A stretch of DNA of 64,000 nucleotides from Pleurodeles waltl. Taxonomy: Eukaryota; Chordata; Amphibia; Caudata; Salamandridae. This document shows positions 30,803-42,389 of this stretch, piece after piece. Position numbers and translations under genes: made by a program. Numbering within the stretch: the stretch's first letter is position 1; each line of letters begins with the position of its first letter. Location: assembly GCF_031143425.1 (NCBI RefSeq), contig NC_090447.1, positions 26,688,238 through 26,752,237 on the forward strand, written 5' to 3'. The notes beneath the pieces are model-generated. The model was not told where the DNA came from, did no database searches, and saw only the letters and a program-made list of their open reading frames with translations.

Positions 30803-33800
30803 TGGTTTGTAGTGGGTACCAGAGGTACTTACACCTTACACCAGGTCCAGTTATCCCTTATTAGTGTATGTAGTCAGTGTCTAGAAGCCAGGCTCTGTAG
30901 TGTTAGTGTGGATGAGCAGCCAATGCCTAACTAGGAGACATGCAAAGCTCATGCAATATCACTACAGTCATACAGTACTTACACACATTAAAGAAATTAC
31001 ACAGTGGTACAAAAATAAAGGTACTTTATTTTGGTGACACACTTGCCATATGTTCCTTAGAGACTGTACTCCCTTAGGAGGTAAGTAATATACACAATAT
31101 ATACACTAGTATCCAAAAACAGGTAAGTAAACAGTTAGAGAACAGTGCAATTAGTGAAAATCACAATAGTTAGAAATGGGCCTAAGGGGAACACAAACCA
31201 TATACTAAGAAAGTGGAATGTGAATGTTGGTTTTCCACCTAGGCAAGTACAGTGTGTAGAGGGGCGCTGGGAGTATTAGACAACACCAAAGGTAAGTAAT
31301 AGAACCCACCCCAGAGCCCTGGAAAGTAGGAGTAAATCACAGGAACTTTCCTAACACACAGAAGAAAACGAGAAAGACAATATTGCAAGAACCAGAAGAG
31401 ACTGCAAGACACCAACAATGGATTCCTAGACCTGAAGACCTGTGGAAGAAGGGGACTAAGTCCAAGAAGCACTGAATAGTCCAGGGAGAACAGGAGCCCC
31501 TGCTAACCCGGATGAAGGTGCAAAAGAGGAACCACCGGTGAGGAATAATAGTAAGTACTGCACTCAACTAGACGGATGTGGGTTCCTGGTTGGTGCAGAT
31601 GATGTCTTACGCCGTATGAATGATTGCAGTCTTATTTGTGTCGCTGGATTCCGCCAACAAGCCTTGGCACACAGAAAGCACGTGGTTGAATGAAAATGGT
31701 GCTTCCTGGGCCCAGGAAGGACCAGGTTGACTCTACCCAGGTGGGGGAGTCAGAGGGGACCCTCAGTAGTCCAGAGAGCACACCGAAGACCAGGCAGTGC
31801 ACACAGGAGTCCCACAGCACGGGGACAAAGGAGGTGCAAAAGGAGGCACACGCAGCACTACACAAAGGGATCCCACGCCGCCAGAGAACCACTCAGGAAG
31901 CTGTGCATCGCAGTTTGGAGTGCTCAGGGACGGAGCTGCACGGTGCACAAAGGATTTCTTGGGACAATACTAACAAGCATTGGCAGCTGCAAAACACGCG
32001 GTGCACGGGGTAGTGTCTTGCGTGGGAAGGCAAGCTCTTACCTCCACTAAAGTTGGACAGTAGGACCTCAGTACCATCGGGACCCCTTCAGCCCACCATC
32101 TGTGTTGCAGGATCCACGCAACTCGTTAGGAGAGGGGATCCACACCACCGGTCGTCGCCATTGTAGGTACCTGATGGAGCAGGGGAGTGACGCCTTCACC
32201 CCAAGGGAGATTCCTTTGCTCTTCTGGTGCAGGCTGAAGTCGGGCTGTCTTCAGAGGATACACGACCGGGAAACAGTTCCAGTTGCTGCCAGGAGCAGAA
32301 CATACAGTGTTGCAGAAGGCTTCTTGCTTCTTTGTTGCGGTTGTAGAGTTCCTGGAGGGTCCAGATGCAGTTTCTTTGATAAGAAGTTGAAGTGGAGGAT
32401 GCAGAGGATTCCTGCTGGAGTCTTGCAGTCCGAATCTGAAGAACCACCCAATAGAGAGACCCTACTTAACCCTGAAAGGGGGATTGGTCACCTAACCAGG
32501 TAAGCACCTACCAAGGGAGGGCTCTGACGTCACCTGCTGTCACTGGCCACTCAGATGCTCCCAGAGTTCCCTGCCAAACTTGAATTCAAGATGGCAAGAC
32601 CCAGGGACCCTCTGGAGGAACTCTAAGCACCACCCCTGGTGTGGTGATGGACAGGGAGTGGTCACTCCCCTTTCCTTTGTCCAGTTTCATGCCAGAGCAG
32701 GGACTGGGGGTCCCTGAACCGGTGTAGACTGGATTATGCAAGGAGGGCACCATCTGTGCCCTTCAAAGCATTTCCAGAGGCTCTGGGAGGCTACCCCTCC
32801 CATGCCTGTAACACCTATTTCCAAAGGGAGAGGGTGTACCACCCCTAACCCAAAGGAAATGCTTTGTTCTGCCTTCCTGAGCTTGAGCTGTCTGAGCAAC
32901 AGGAGGGCAGAAACCTGTCTGTGAGGTGGCTGCAACTGGGGCTGCCTGGAAAACCTTAGAAGGCTGTAATAGCAGTACTGGTTGTCCTCTAAGGAGACCC
33001 CAGAGGGCATGGGATCATACAAACAATGCTTGCAAAAGCATGGGGGTATGATTCCTACAAGTTTGATACCAAACATGGCCATATTCAGAGTTACCATTGT
33101 GAAGCTGTACAAAGGTAGTGACCTGTGTCCAGTGCATGTGTGAAATGGTGTCCTGCACTCACAAAGTCTGGGAAAATGGTCCTGAGTGATGTGGGGGCAC
33201 CTCTGCTAGTGCAGGGATGCCCTCACATACAGGTACTCTGCACCCAGCCTTCAGGGTTGAAAGGCCTGACATATGGGTGACTTATAAGTGGTCTGGTGCA
33301 GTGTAAATGGCAGTGAAAGGGTGCACGTACCATTTCACACAGGCTGCAATGGCAGTCCTGTAGAAGCCTTTGCATGGGCTCCATATGGGTGGCAAAAGAA
33401 ATGCTGCAGCCCTTAGGGATCCCCTGGACCCCAATGCCCTGGGTACCTAGGTACCAAATACTAGGGACTTATAAGGGGGGACCAGTATGCCAATTGTGGG
33501 TGAAATATTGGATTTAATCACAAAAGAGAGTACAGGGTTCTTGTAACTATAAGTAGATCGATAGTGTGCCAATTGCGACACTAGACCAATCTTATACCTC
33601 GACTGAAGGTAAATTGTGGATGGATTGTGGGGTGGTATGAGGTCTGTAGAGGGGGATTTCCTTTACGGACTAGGTGGTCTCACACACTATATAGTGTCAT
33701 GCTTCATCATATGACCACCTAGCCCCACCCAGGTAGGACAATACCACCTGGGTGGACTCGACCTCACTGTTAAAAGAACAGGGGGGAGTTCGTAAATTAA

Positions 33801-34409
33801 TTTGATTTCTGGAAAAAGGGGATCCAGCTATGCTATGGAGATAAAAACACCTACTCAGATACCCGGGTGGGTTTAATAGAAGGTTCTGTGTGGTATGATT
33901 AAAAGAAATGGGGGACCAGTGTGAGAACAATGACTCACAAGGTCACCTATCTAAAAGAAGTAGCCGACATGTTTCTGCCCTTATAATTGAGCTATGGAGG
34001 GTCTCTGGGCATTCATCAGGGCGTTGGATCCCTGTTGCATATGCTTCTTAAGCGCTGCAGAACTAATTACAATAGAAAAAGGGGTGAGGAAGGGCCTACC
34101 TTAACCAAGGGAATACCTGGGTAGGACCCTAACACTCGAGGCTAGTAGCCTCTGGTATCCTGGAGAGGGAGCGTCCCCTTATAGTCAGACTTGCATCAAA
34201 GGTGGGCGCTCTCTGTGCGCCTATACAGACCTCTCCTTCAGGACAGCTTGGGTGAAATATTGGATTACCAGTATGCAGTGACAAAATTTAGAGGAGAGAG
34301 AGCATAAGCACTGGGGTCCTGGTTAGCAGGATCCCAGTGACACATCCAAACACACTGACATTAGGCAGAAATTGGGGGTAGCATGCAAAAAAGAGGGTAC
34401 TTTCCTACA
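30803..34409 (-). mobile_element. Solo LTR (3.6 kb) inserted in gag of the Gmr1-like element
   Basis: It runs from TGGTTTGTAGTGGGTACC to ACTTTCCTACA, with GGCC before it (30799-30802) and after it (34411-34414) as an approximate 4-5-bp target duplication (TGGCC/GGGCC). Gag coding sequence resumes on both sides (QEGWP on the right; the zinc knuckle on the left). No internal genes are present, so it is a solo LTR left by LTR-LTR recombination. The LTR at 48143-49715 is the same family in opposite orientation. Confidence 0.8.
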
Positions 34410-35550
34410 GGGCCAACCCTCCTGAGCAGGTTTTTGGGGCCCTGGAGAAGACTCTGTGTTTTTGTTTTTAGGTGTCTCACCACCCTTCCCCTGGGGAGGC
34501 TTTGTGACCCCTTTCTTTTGGTCACCCCCTGTGGAAGTCTTTGTCACCCTTGTCTTTACCCTAGGGTCTGCCTTATTTCCCAATTCTTGGTGAGAAATTG
34601 CACGTAGGTCTACCAGATGTTGATGCAACTTATCATTGAAGAAGTTACTTAATAGGTGTTCCTTCATAAACAAATTATAAAGCCCATCATAGTCATGCAC
34701 TCCACTGCCAGTCATCTAATCATCTAGTGTTTTCACTGAGTAGTCAACAAAATCAACCCAGGTCTGACTTGAGGTTTTGTGAGCCCCCTGAACCTAATTC
34801 TATACTCCTCAGTGGAGAATCCAAAGGCCTCAATCAGGGTAGCCTTCATGCGGTCAGAGGATTCTACATCTTTACCAGAGAGTGTGAGGAGTCTACCCCT
34901 ACACTTACCAGTGAACAGTTCCCAAAGGAGAGCTCCCTAGTGAGATCTGTTTAACTTTCTGGTTGCACAAGCCCTCTCAAAAGCTGTGAACCATTTGGTG
35001 ATATCATCACTCTCTTCATATTTTGAGACAATCCCTTTGTGGATTTTTAGGATGTCAGTATTCTCTCTGACCCTATTTATGTTGCTGCCACCATTAATGG
35101 GTGCTAAGCCCATTTCTGCTCTCTCCCTTTCTATAGCTAGGAGTTGTTGCTCCATAGCTAACCTTTTGGCCATCCTTGCTAAAAGGATGTCCTCTTCATT
35201 GAGGCTGCCCTCAAAGTTCCCAGAGGAGCTGGACTTCCCTGGGGAAGATCCAGATCCAGTGATTACTATCCTTGGAGACAGGGGTCTTGGGACTCTTGTC
35301 CCCCTAGTTAGGTGAGGAGGAAGGAGATCATCTTCCCATCCCTAACATCTACCCTGTCTGAGTGGAGTTCTTCCTCTCCAGCAGGGTGGTCCCTTGTACA
35401 CTCTGCCAAGAGCTCCTGGAGCTTGACCTTGGTAGGTTTGGAACCTGTTCTAATATTTTTCAGCTTACAGAGAGTCCTTAACTCTGCCATCCATAGATGG
35501 AGGTAAGGGGTGAGGTTGAGTTCCACAACCATATCCTCTGAGCTGCTCAT
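34410..35550 (-). pseudogene. gag: Gmr1-like gag, N-terminal part
   Basis: Three minus-strand frames in order: 35550-35308 (start MSSSEDMVVELNLTPYLHLW), 35173-34937 (KYEESDDITKWFTAFERAC) and 34715-34410 (LYNLFMKEHLLSNFFNDKLH, then a Lys/Gly/Pro-rich tail). The second contains a retrotransposon-gag-type 'ERAC' capsid block and the third the 'EHLLS' block. Frame changes between them make it non-coding now. Product would be the capsid protein of the cytoplasmic particle. Confidence 0.75.
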
Positions 35551-35789
35551 TATGTTACTAAAAGTCGGGATTACTTTTTAGAAACTAAAAGCTACTTCTA
35601 GTAACTAAATCCTAACTTAAAACTAACTTTTAAATCTAAACAAGATGCTAAGGGGACTTAACCAAGGCCCTAGGAGGACTTTTAAAAATGTAGAAAAAAT
35701 AGTAACATTCAAAAATCTGTTTCCTGAAGGCAAATATGGAATTTAGTTACATGATCAGGTATTGGCTGAGTAGTCTATAAATGCATAGT

Positions 35790-35812
35790 CATAGAACCCA
35801 CCTCTGATCCAC
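35790..35812 (-). promoter_or_regulatory. Candidate tRNA primer-binding site
   Basis: Four bases inside the 5' LTR on the minus strand lies TGGATCAGAGGTGGGTTC. Position and initial TGG fit a primer-binding site, but I could not name the matching tRNA. Confidence 0.5.
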
Positions 35813-35815
35813 TAA

Positions 35816-38442
35816 TGTAGGAAGCTGGCTCTGTATACTGTATCAAAATGAGGCATAGTGTGCTCAGAGTCCGGTGTTCCCCAGAGGCTTAACAGTGGCT
35901 AAAGTAGATAATACTAATGCTCTATTTGTGGTAGTGTGGTCGAGCAGATAGGCTTATTGGAGGGTAGTGCAAAGGAATTGTCGTACACATACAGACAAAA
36001 GAAGAAGCACACACTCAATGACTTAACTCCAGACCAATATGATTGTATATAGCAAAAATATGTTGTTAATTTATTTCTAGAACGACAAGATTCAGTTTGC
36101 AGGTAAGTACATAAAATAAAAGGTACTTTGCATATATATGATTAGGACTTTGAATAGAATTGACAATGTATACAGTTTTTCTTAAAATGGCAAAAAGCTA
36201 TTGTAAAAGTGGATACTGCATTTTTCAACAGTTCCTGGGGGAAGAAAAGTCAATAAAGTTTTGCAGGTAAGTACACAACTTACAGTTCTTATCTCCGGGG
36301 TATAGGTGGTCCGTTGTTCGGGGTTCAAGTTAACCCCAAACACCCACCACCAGCAACACGGGGCCGGTCAGGTGCAGGAGTCAAAGAGGAACCAAATTAA
36401 CGTGGGCTCCTATGGAGGCAGGGGGCACTCGGAACTTGGTCTGCTGGCAGGTAAGTACCCGTGGTTTCGGAGGACAGACCAGTGGGGTTTAGGAGAGCAC
36501 TCGAGGGGCCCCAAGTACGCACCAAACACGCACCCTCAGTGGCACTTGGGTGGCCGGGTGCAGGGTGCAAACAGGGCATTGGGTTTTCAATGCAACTCTA
36601 TGAGGGGACCCCGGGGTCACACTGAGGCTGCAGATGAGGTCCAGGGGGGCTTCTCGGGCAAACCACTGGCTGGACAGGGAGGAGGGCCGCCTGCTGGACG
36701 ATGCTGTGCCAGGGGTCGGTTTCTTCAAGACCTGGGGGCTGCGGTGCAGTAGTTCTTCAGGTGTCGGTTATCTTCGTCCTGGGCAGTCGCAGTCAGGGGG
36801 TCCTCGGGATTCCCTCTGTAGGCATCGTCGTGGAGAAGTCAACCGAAGGTAGGCACTTGGGTGCCCTCGCCTGGGGATCCTCTCTGGCTAGTTGGGCCAC
36901 CTGGATACGGGCCGTGGGCATCGGGTGCAGAGTGGTTAGGACTCACACTTCTGGAGTGAGGTGGGAGTCCTTGGTTGCTGTTTCCTTTCTTCTTTTCTGG
37001 ACAGTGCCGCTGTCCTGGGGAGTTCTTGGTCCTTTTTGGGGGTGCATGGTAGTCCTCTGTTGCTGGTCCCGCTGGATGCATCGCTGAGCTGGTTCAGGTT
37101 CTCTGAAGCAGGAGACAGGCCGGTAGGGCTGGGGCCAACACAGTTGTCGTCTTCCTTCTTCTCTGATGGGGTTTTCAGCTTAGCCATCCTTCTTTCTTGT
37201 CAGGTCTCCAGGAATCTGATGACTTGGGCTCAGGAAAGCCCTTAAATATAAAATTTGAGTCAGAGGGCCGTACCCCATGGCTACTGTCCCTGAGGGTGGC
37301 TACACCCTTCTTGTGCTCCCTCCCTTTGGGGAGGGGGGCACAAACCTGACCCTATTGGTCCCTGTCCTCCAAACTAAGATGGAGGATTCTGCAGGGAGGG
37401 GGTCATCTCAGCTCTGGACACCTTAGGGGTGGTCCTGGCTGGGGGGGTCACTCCTCCCTTCTTTCCCTAATTTTCCCGCCAGACTTGCCACCAGAAGTGG
37501 GGCTTTGTCTGGGGGGCGGGCAACTCCACTAGCCAGAGTGCCCTGGGGCACTGTAACCCAAGGCTGGAGCCCTTGATTGTAACCAGGTGTTACAGTTCCT
37601 TCAGGAGGAGGTGTGAAGCACCTCCACCAAGGATAGGCTTTGTTTCTGACCACCGAGAGCACAAAGGTTCTCACCCCATGTGGTCAGAAACTTGTCTGAT
37701 AGTGGCAGGCTGGAACAGACTGGTCAGTCCTACACTAGCAGTTTGGCTAACATACAGGGGGCATCTCTAAGATGCCCTCTGGGTAAATTATTCAATAAAT
37801 CCCACACTGGCATCAGTGTGGGGTCATTGTGCTGAGAAGTTTGATACCAAACTTTCCAGTATTCAGTGTAGCCATTATGGTGCTGTGGAGTTCGTAATGA
37901 CAAATTCCCTAACCATATACTCAATATGGCTACCCTGCATTTACAATGTCTAAGAATTGACACTGTAGGGGCATATTGCTCATGCAGCTATGCCCTCACC
38001 TGTGGTGTAGTGCACCCTGCCTCAGGGCTGTAAGGCTTGCTAGAGGGGTGACTTACCTGTGCCACAGGCAGTGGTTTAGGGACAGGGCACCCTGGGAGGG
38101 GTGCCATGTCGACTTTGTCTTTTTCTCCCCATCAGCACACACCAGCTGCGAAGGCATTGGGCATGTGACTGATAAGGGGTCCCCCAGGGTGGCATAACAC
38201 ATGCTGCAGCCCTGGGTTACCTTCCTTGGCCACAGGGCCCTTGGTACCATAGGTACTTTTTACAAGGGACTTATCTGTGGGCTAGGAGTATGCCAATTGT
38301 GGGAACAAAGGTACAGATGGTAAAGAACACTGATGCTGGGGCCTGGTTAGCAGGATCCCAGCACACTTCCAACCAAAGCTGGCATCAACACTAGGCAAAA
38401 AGTGGGGGAGGGTAACCATGCCAACAGTGGCACTTTCCTATG
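35816..38442 (-). repeat. 5' LTR of the Gmr1-like element, complete
   Basis: 2,627 bp from TGTAGGAAGCTGGC to CACTTTCCTATG. The final TG stands where CA is expected (two transitions). The CTGAG duplication directly after confirms the end. It carries many short minus and plus frames that encode nothing recognisable. Confidence 0.85.
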
Positions 38443-39640
38443 CTGAGGCACTGGGTGCAGAGGGGGGTCTGAGAGGCAGGAGGTGAAGGGAGCAGGGGTA
38501 GAGTGAGTGGGTACAAGAGGGGACTGAGAGGCAGGAGGTAAAGGAAGCAGGGGGTAGAGTGAGTGGGTACAGGAGGGGTCTGATAGGCAGGAGGTGAAGG
38601 AAGCAGGCAGTAGAGTGAGTGGCACAGGAGGGGTCTGAGAGGCAGGAGGTGGAGGGAGCAGGGGTAGAGTGAGTGGGGACAGGAGGGGTCTGAGAGGCAG
38701 GAGGTGGAGGGAGCAGGGGTAGAGTGAGTGGGCACAAGAGAGGTCTGAGAGGCAGGAGGTGAAGGGAGCAGGGGTAGAGTGAGTGGGCACAGGTGGGGTC
38801 CGAGAAGCAGGAGGTGAAGGAAGCAGGGGGTAGAGTGAGTGGGCACAGGAGGTGTCTGTGAGGCAGGGAGGCAGGTGAAGCATGGTATAGAGTGAGTGGC
38901 CACAGGAGGGGTCTCAGAGGCAGGTAGGTGAAGGAAGCGGGGCAGAGTGAGTGAGCACAGTAGGGGTCTGATAAGCAGGAGGTGAAGGGAGCAGGGGGTA
39001 GAGTGAGTGGCACATGAGGGTTCTGAAAAGCAGGGAGGTGAAGGAAGCAGGGGTAGAGTGAGTGGGCACATGAGGGGACTGAGAGGCTGGGAGCTGAATG
39101 AAGCAAGGGTAGATTGAGTGGGCACAGGAGGGGTCTGAGAGGCAGGAGGTGAAGGAAGCAGGGATAGACTGAGTGAGCACAGGAGGGGTCTGAGAGGCAG
39201 GAGTTGAAGGATGCAGGGGGTAGAGTGAGTGGGTACAGGAGGGGTCTGAGAGGCAGGAGGTGAAGGAAGCAGGGTGTCAGAGTGAGTGGGCACTGGAGGG
39301 GTCTGAGAGGCAAAAGGTGAAGGAAGCAGGGATAGACTGAAAGGGCACAGGAGGTGTCTGAGAAGCAGGGAGGTGAAAGAAGCAGGGTGTCAGAGTGAGT
39401 GGGCACTGGAGGGGTCTGAGAGGCAGGAGGTGAAGGAAGCAGGGGGTAGAGTGAGTGGGTACAGGAGGGGTCTGAGAGGCAGGAGGTGAAGGAAGCAGGG
39501 TGTCAGAGTGAGTGGGCACTGGAGGGGTCTGAGAGGCAGGAGGTGAAGGAAGCAGGGGGTAGAGTGAGTGGGCACTGGCGGGGTCTGAGAGGCAGGGAGG
39601 CGGGGGAAGCATGGTGTAGAGTGAATGAGGCACTGAGCAG
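38443..39640 (+). repeat. About 57-bp minisatellite, roughly 20 units
   Basis: Unit: GGGGTCTGAGAGGCAGGAGG, then TGAAGGAAGCAGGGGGTAGA, then GTGAGTGGGCACAGGA. It shares GAAGCAGGGGGTAGAG, GTGAAGG and CACAGGAGGGG with the 69-bp array at 22405-25320. The two are therefore diverged halves of one locus now separated by the 13.1-kb retrotransposon. Minus-strand frames of up to 322 codons here are artefacts. The last unit runs into GAGGCACTGAGCAGCAGAGG, which echoes the left array. Confidence 0.92.
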
Positions 39641-40060
39641 CAGAGGATGGGGATGTGAGAAAGAAGGGGAGAGGGGAAGAGTGGGGTGCAGAGAGAGGGG
39701 GGATAGTGAGATAAAAGTAATTAGAAGAAAGACGAGGGTGAGAGAGGAGTGGAGAGGAGCAGGAAGATAAATGAGTACAGAAGTGGAGAGGAAGAGATGG
39801 AGACACAATAAAGGGAGGGAAGATATGAGAAAAGCAGAGAGGGAAAGAGAAGGTGGAAAGGCTTCGTACCCAGAGAAGGAAGGGTGGTGAAACTAGTGAG
39901 AGGGGAGGAGACAGTGTTAGATAGACAGAGATCGGAGACAGGGAAATGTGCGACAGTGACAGAACTGAAAGGTGTGAGTTGGAAGAAGGGAGGGTGGGAC
40001 GATGGAAAGAGGGGTGAGTGAAAGGGGCTGGGGGGAGGGGCATCCCTGGAGTGTGATGTC
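39641..40060 (+). repeat. Purine-rich flank of the minisatellite locus
   Basis: AG-rich sequence without repeats of fixed length, similar in composition to 21060-22200. No gene. Confidence 0.6.
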
Positions 40061-40560
40061 TACATTGTCTTCGCTATGGGAACACCCAGAGATACAGACT
40101 GTTGAGTTAATGATTGTTGCACTCGGAAGTAGGACCTGGCATGTTGGTATGTGCTTGTTTTATACATGACGTCCTATGACCTGCAGGCCTCCGGTACTGC
40201 GGACATTCACGAGACCACCCCCCCAAGAGCCAGAGGGGCAGGGAGGCTACCAGGTGCTCAGGGCAGGGAGGATGGAGTACCTGACTGAGGGGGTCGCACA
40301 GGTTTACCTAACAATGGGGGGCCCTGTGGAGAGCAGACGTAGTCTAGTCTCTCCACGGGGACTTTCGGGAGGGAAGTGACGTGGGGAGGGCAGGATTGGG
40401 TATGAGGTACGTGGGGGTGGGACTTGGGTGGGATATTTAAGTGGAAGGGGGTGTGGGGACTGGCCTCTTCCGTGCTAACCGTCAGCACGGCGTGGAAGTT
40501 TGTGGCTGGTCCCCTGGGGTTATGTTTGTGAGTGTAGTGTGCTTATATTTTTGCAGCGCC

Positions 40561-42331
40561 ATGCCTCAGAGCCACAACACTGCTGCCCTGCAGGCCGCGC
40601 TTCGCCTGCTCGGCGAAGCCGGCTACTCCAACCTCCTCAGGCCTGGTGTCCTGGACCAGGCCCGGGTCGGGATGACGTGCACGGCGCACGCGGCTTGCAG
40701 CGGGGTTGCCGCCGTGGTGGCCGCGTGCACTTTGCCCCAAAGGGCAAAGAGGAGGAAGTCAGCCATGGGGAGGGGACGCAGCGCGTCCTCTCCCCCAGTT
40801 CCTTTACAGACCCCCCATGGGCCAGAGGCCTCATCAGTGGTGTTGGAGGGTGGGCCCCTCTGATTTAAGGCTTTCCAATTGGGGGGCAAGCCCCGGTGAG
40901 GCGATTTCAACAATGGGGGGGCGGGGCGGGGCCCCCTCCCCCAGCTTGGTATGGTGACTCAGGGCCTGCTGGGCAGGGGGCAGACAGCTTAGTTTTAGAG
41001 GGTCACAGCTCATCAGGGGCAGGTGAGGACCAGGTTGCAGGTCAAGGGGCCACGCATGACAAACAGGCAGATTCCCTTACTGTGGCACAAAAAGAAAAGG
41101 CAGGGCAAGGGACCCGGAGGGCCCCTAGGGGCGCACGCAGGGAGGCACTAGCTAGCAGGGCCCCTGGGCAGCAGGAGCTGCAGGACTGGTCCTCGTGGAC
41201 ATTGAGGCCAGCATTAGGGAACAGAGGTGGGTTGTAAAGGAGATGGTAGACAGATGGGCTCAGTTATGCAAGGACAGGGAAGAGGCGCTAGATAAGGCAC
41301 GTCGCCCCAAATGGAAAGCAGACAAGGCAGAGGTGGGGAGTTTTGGGAGCCACGAAGAGGGGTCAGGCACTTGGGTGTGGGTCCCCAGAGAGGTCAGGCA
41401 AGAGGCTTGTGCGGCTGAGGGGTCCAGCCGCGCAACGGACACGAGTGGCGCATACGGTCACAAGTGACGCGAGGAGCCAATGTCAGTGGAAGAGACTGGC
41501 AGAAAGAAGGAGGTGCCAACGGAGCACACCACGGCTCCAGGACATTGGTCTGAAGCGCTAGAGGGGTCTGCGGCGGCCTTCTCTACACTGCAGGAACACA
41601 CTGGGTGCAACTATGAGGGACACGCGCAAGAAGTTTTGACTGAGACGTTGGCTGGGAAAGGTGTGGGGGAGGAACGTGAGAGGTACAATGAGGTGGAAGT
41701 GGAGTTGGACTATGGGGACGAGACTGATGATTGGAAAGGAGAGATACGCAAAAGTGAGGGGAGAAGCGAAAGCAGGTGGGGGAAGGGTGCAAGAGCGGCG
41801 CAACACCCTCTTCGAATTCTGTTTTACAGGAGCAAACAGGCAAAGGGAAGGCGAGGATGGCTACAGGCGGGGAAGAAAGGTTTTGCTCGGCCCAGAAGGC
41901 GGCTCAGGGGAAGACACCACGATTGCAAGGTAAGGGAGAATGGTGGTCAGTGTGGGGCGATGGCCCAAAGAAGGTTGTGTCGACTACACACAAATCGGTG
42001 GGCGTGGGTGATCATTTTATTCATGACATACCTGGAGTTAGTGCGGCCAAGGTGGGGGACGTTTCGGTTTCGGTTTCGGCACAGGAGATACTTTGAAAGA
42101 GGTTGGGAAGGATGGTGATGACATGAGCGGAGAGGGGCTGAGGAAGTGGCTTACGTATATGTGCCTGGCGATGCCTTTGGGTTCTCATGTGGTGGAAAAG
42201 TTGAAGTCCAGGATCTAGCGACATGAATATGTAGATTTTTTAAAGCTATTACACAGGGACATACAGGCCATCCCTGTAAATTCAAGCACGAATGTTCCAA
42301 ATGCAGGGGTAGACACCCGGTCATGCAATGC
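40561..42331 (+). pseudogene. gag: DIRS-type gag region with zinc knuckle
   Basis: Starts with ATG at 40561 (MPQSHNTAALQAALRLLGEA, then an Ala/Val-rich helical stretch and a basic tail AKRRKSAMGRGRS) to 40863. Further charged frames follow at 41195-41467 (coiled-coil-like MVDRWAQLCKDREEALDKA) and 41480-42118. Near the end CKFKHECSKCRGRHPVMQC (42275-42331) has Cys-x5-Cys-x2-Cys-x3-His-x4-Cys spacing, a nucleic-acid-binding knuckle known from DIRS-group gag proteins. Frames shift repeatedly, so no intact protein remains. Confidence 0.6.
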
Positions 42332-42389
42332 TTCTCTCTCACAAGTCCAGCGGAGCAGTGGAGATTAGCTAGAGGTAGAGGGACACAGG

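Larger units (their letters stand above)
25335..38442 (-). mobile_element. Gmr1-like Ty3/gypsy LTR retrotransposon, rearranged
   Basis: Two direct LTRs (25335-27260 partial; 35816-38442, 2,627 bp) bound the element, with a perfect CTGAG duplication at 25330-25334 and 38443-38447. On the minus strand, from right to left, come the 5' LTR, a primer-binding-like TGG, gag (35550-34410), the solo LTR insertion, gag CCHC, protease (30643-30326) and the integrase core (30022-29058). The rest of pol (integrase tail, RT, RNase H) is on the plus strand at 27261-28970, inverted together with a piece of LTR. In that block the integrase tail runs straight into RT. This is the Gmr1-type order (integrase before RT) and not the usual Ty3/gypsy order. 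All enzymes are decayed. Confidence 0.85.

Noticed and set aside
38391..39633. Minus-strand frames of up to 322 codons with Pro/Ser/His/Thr repeats
   Set aside because: Same cause as the left array: stop-poor pyrimidine-rich complement of a tandem repeat.
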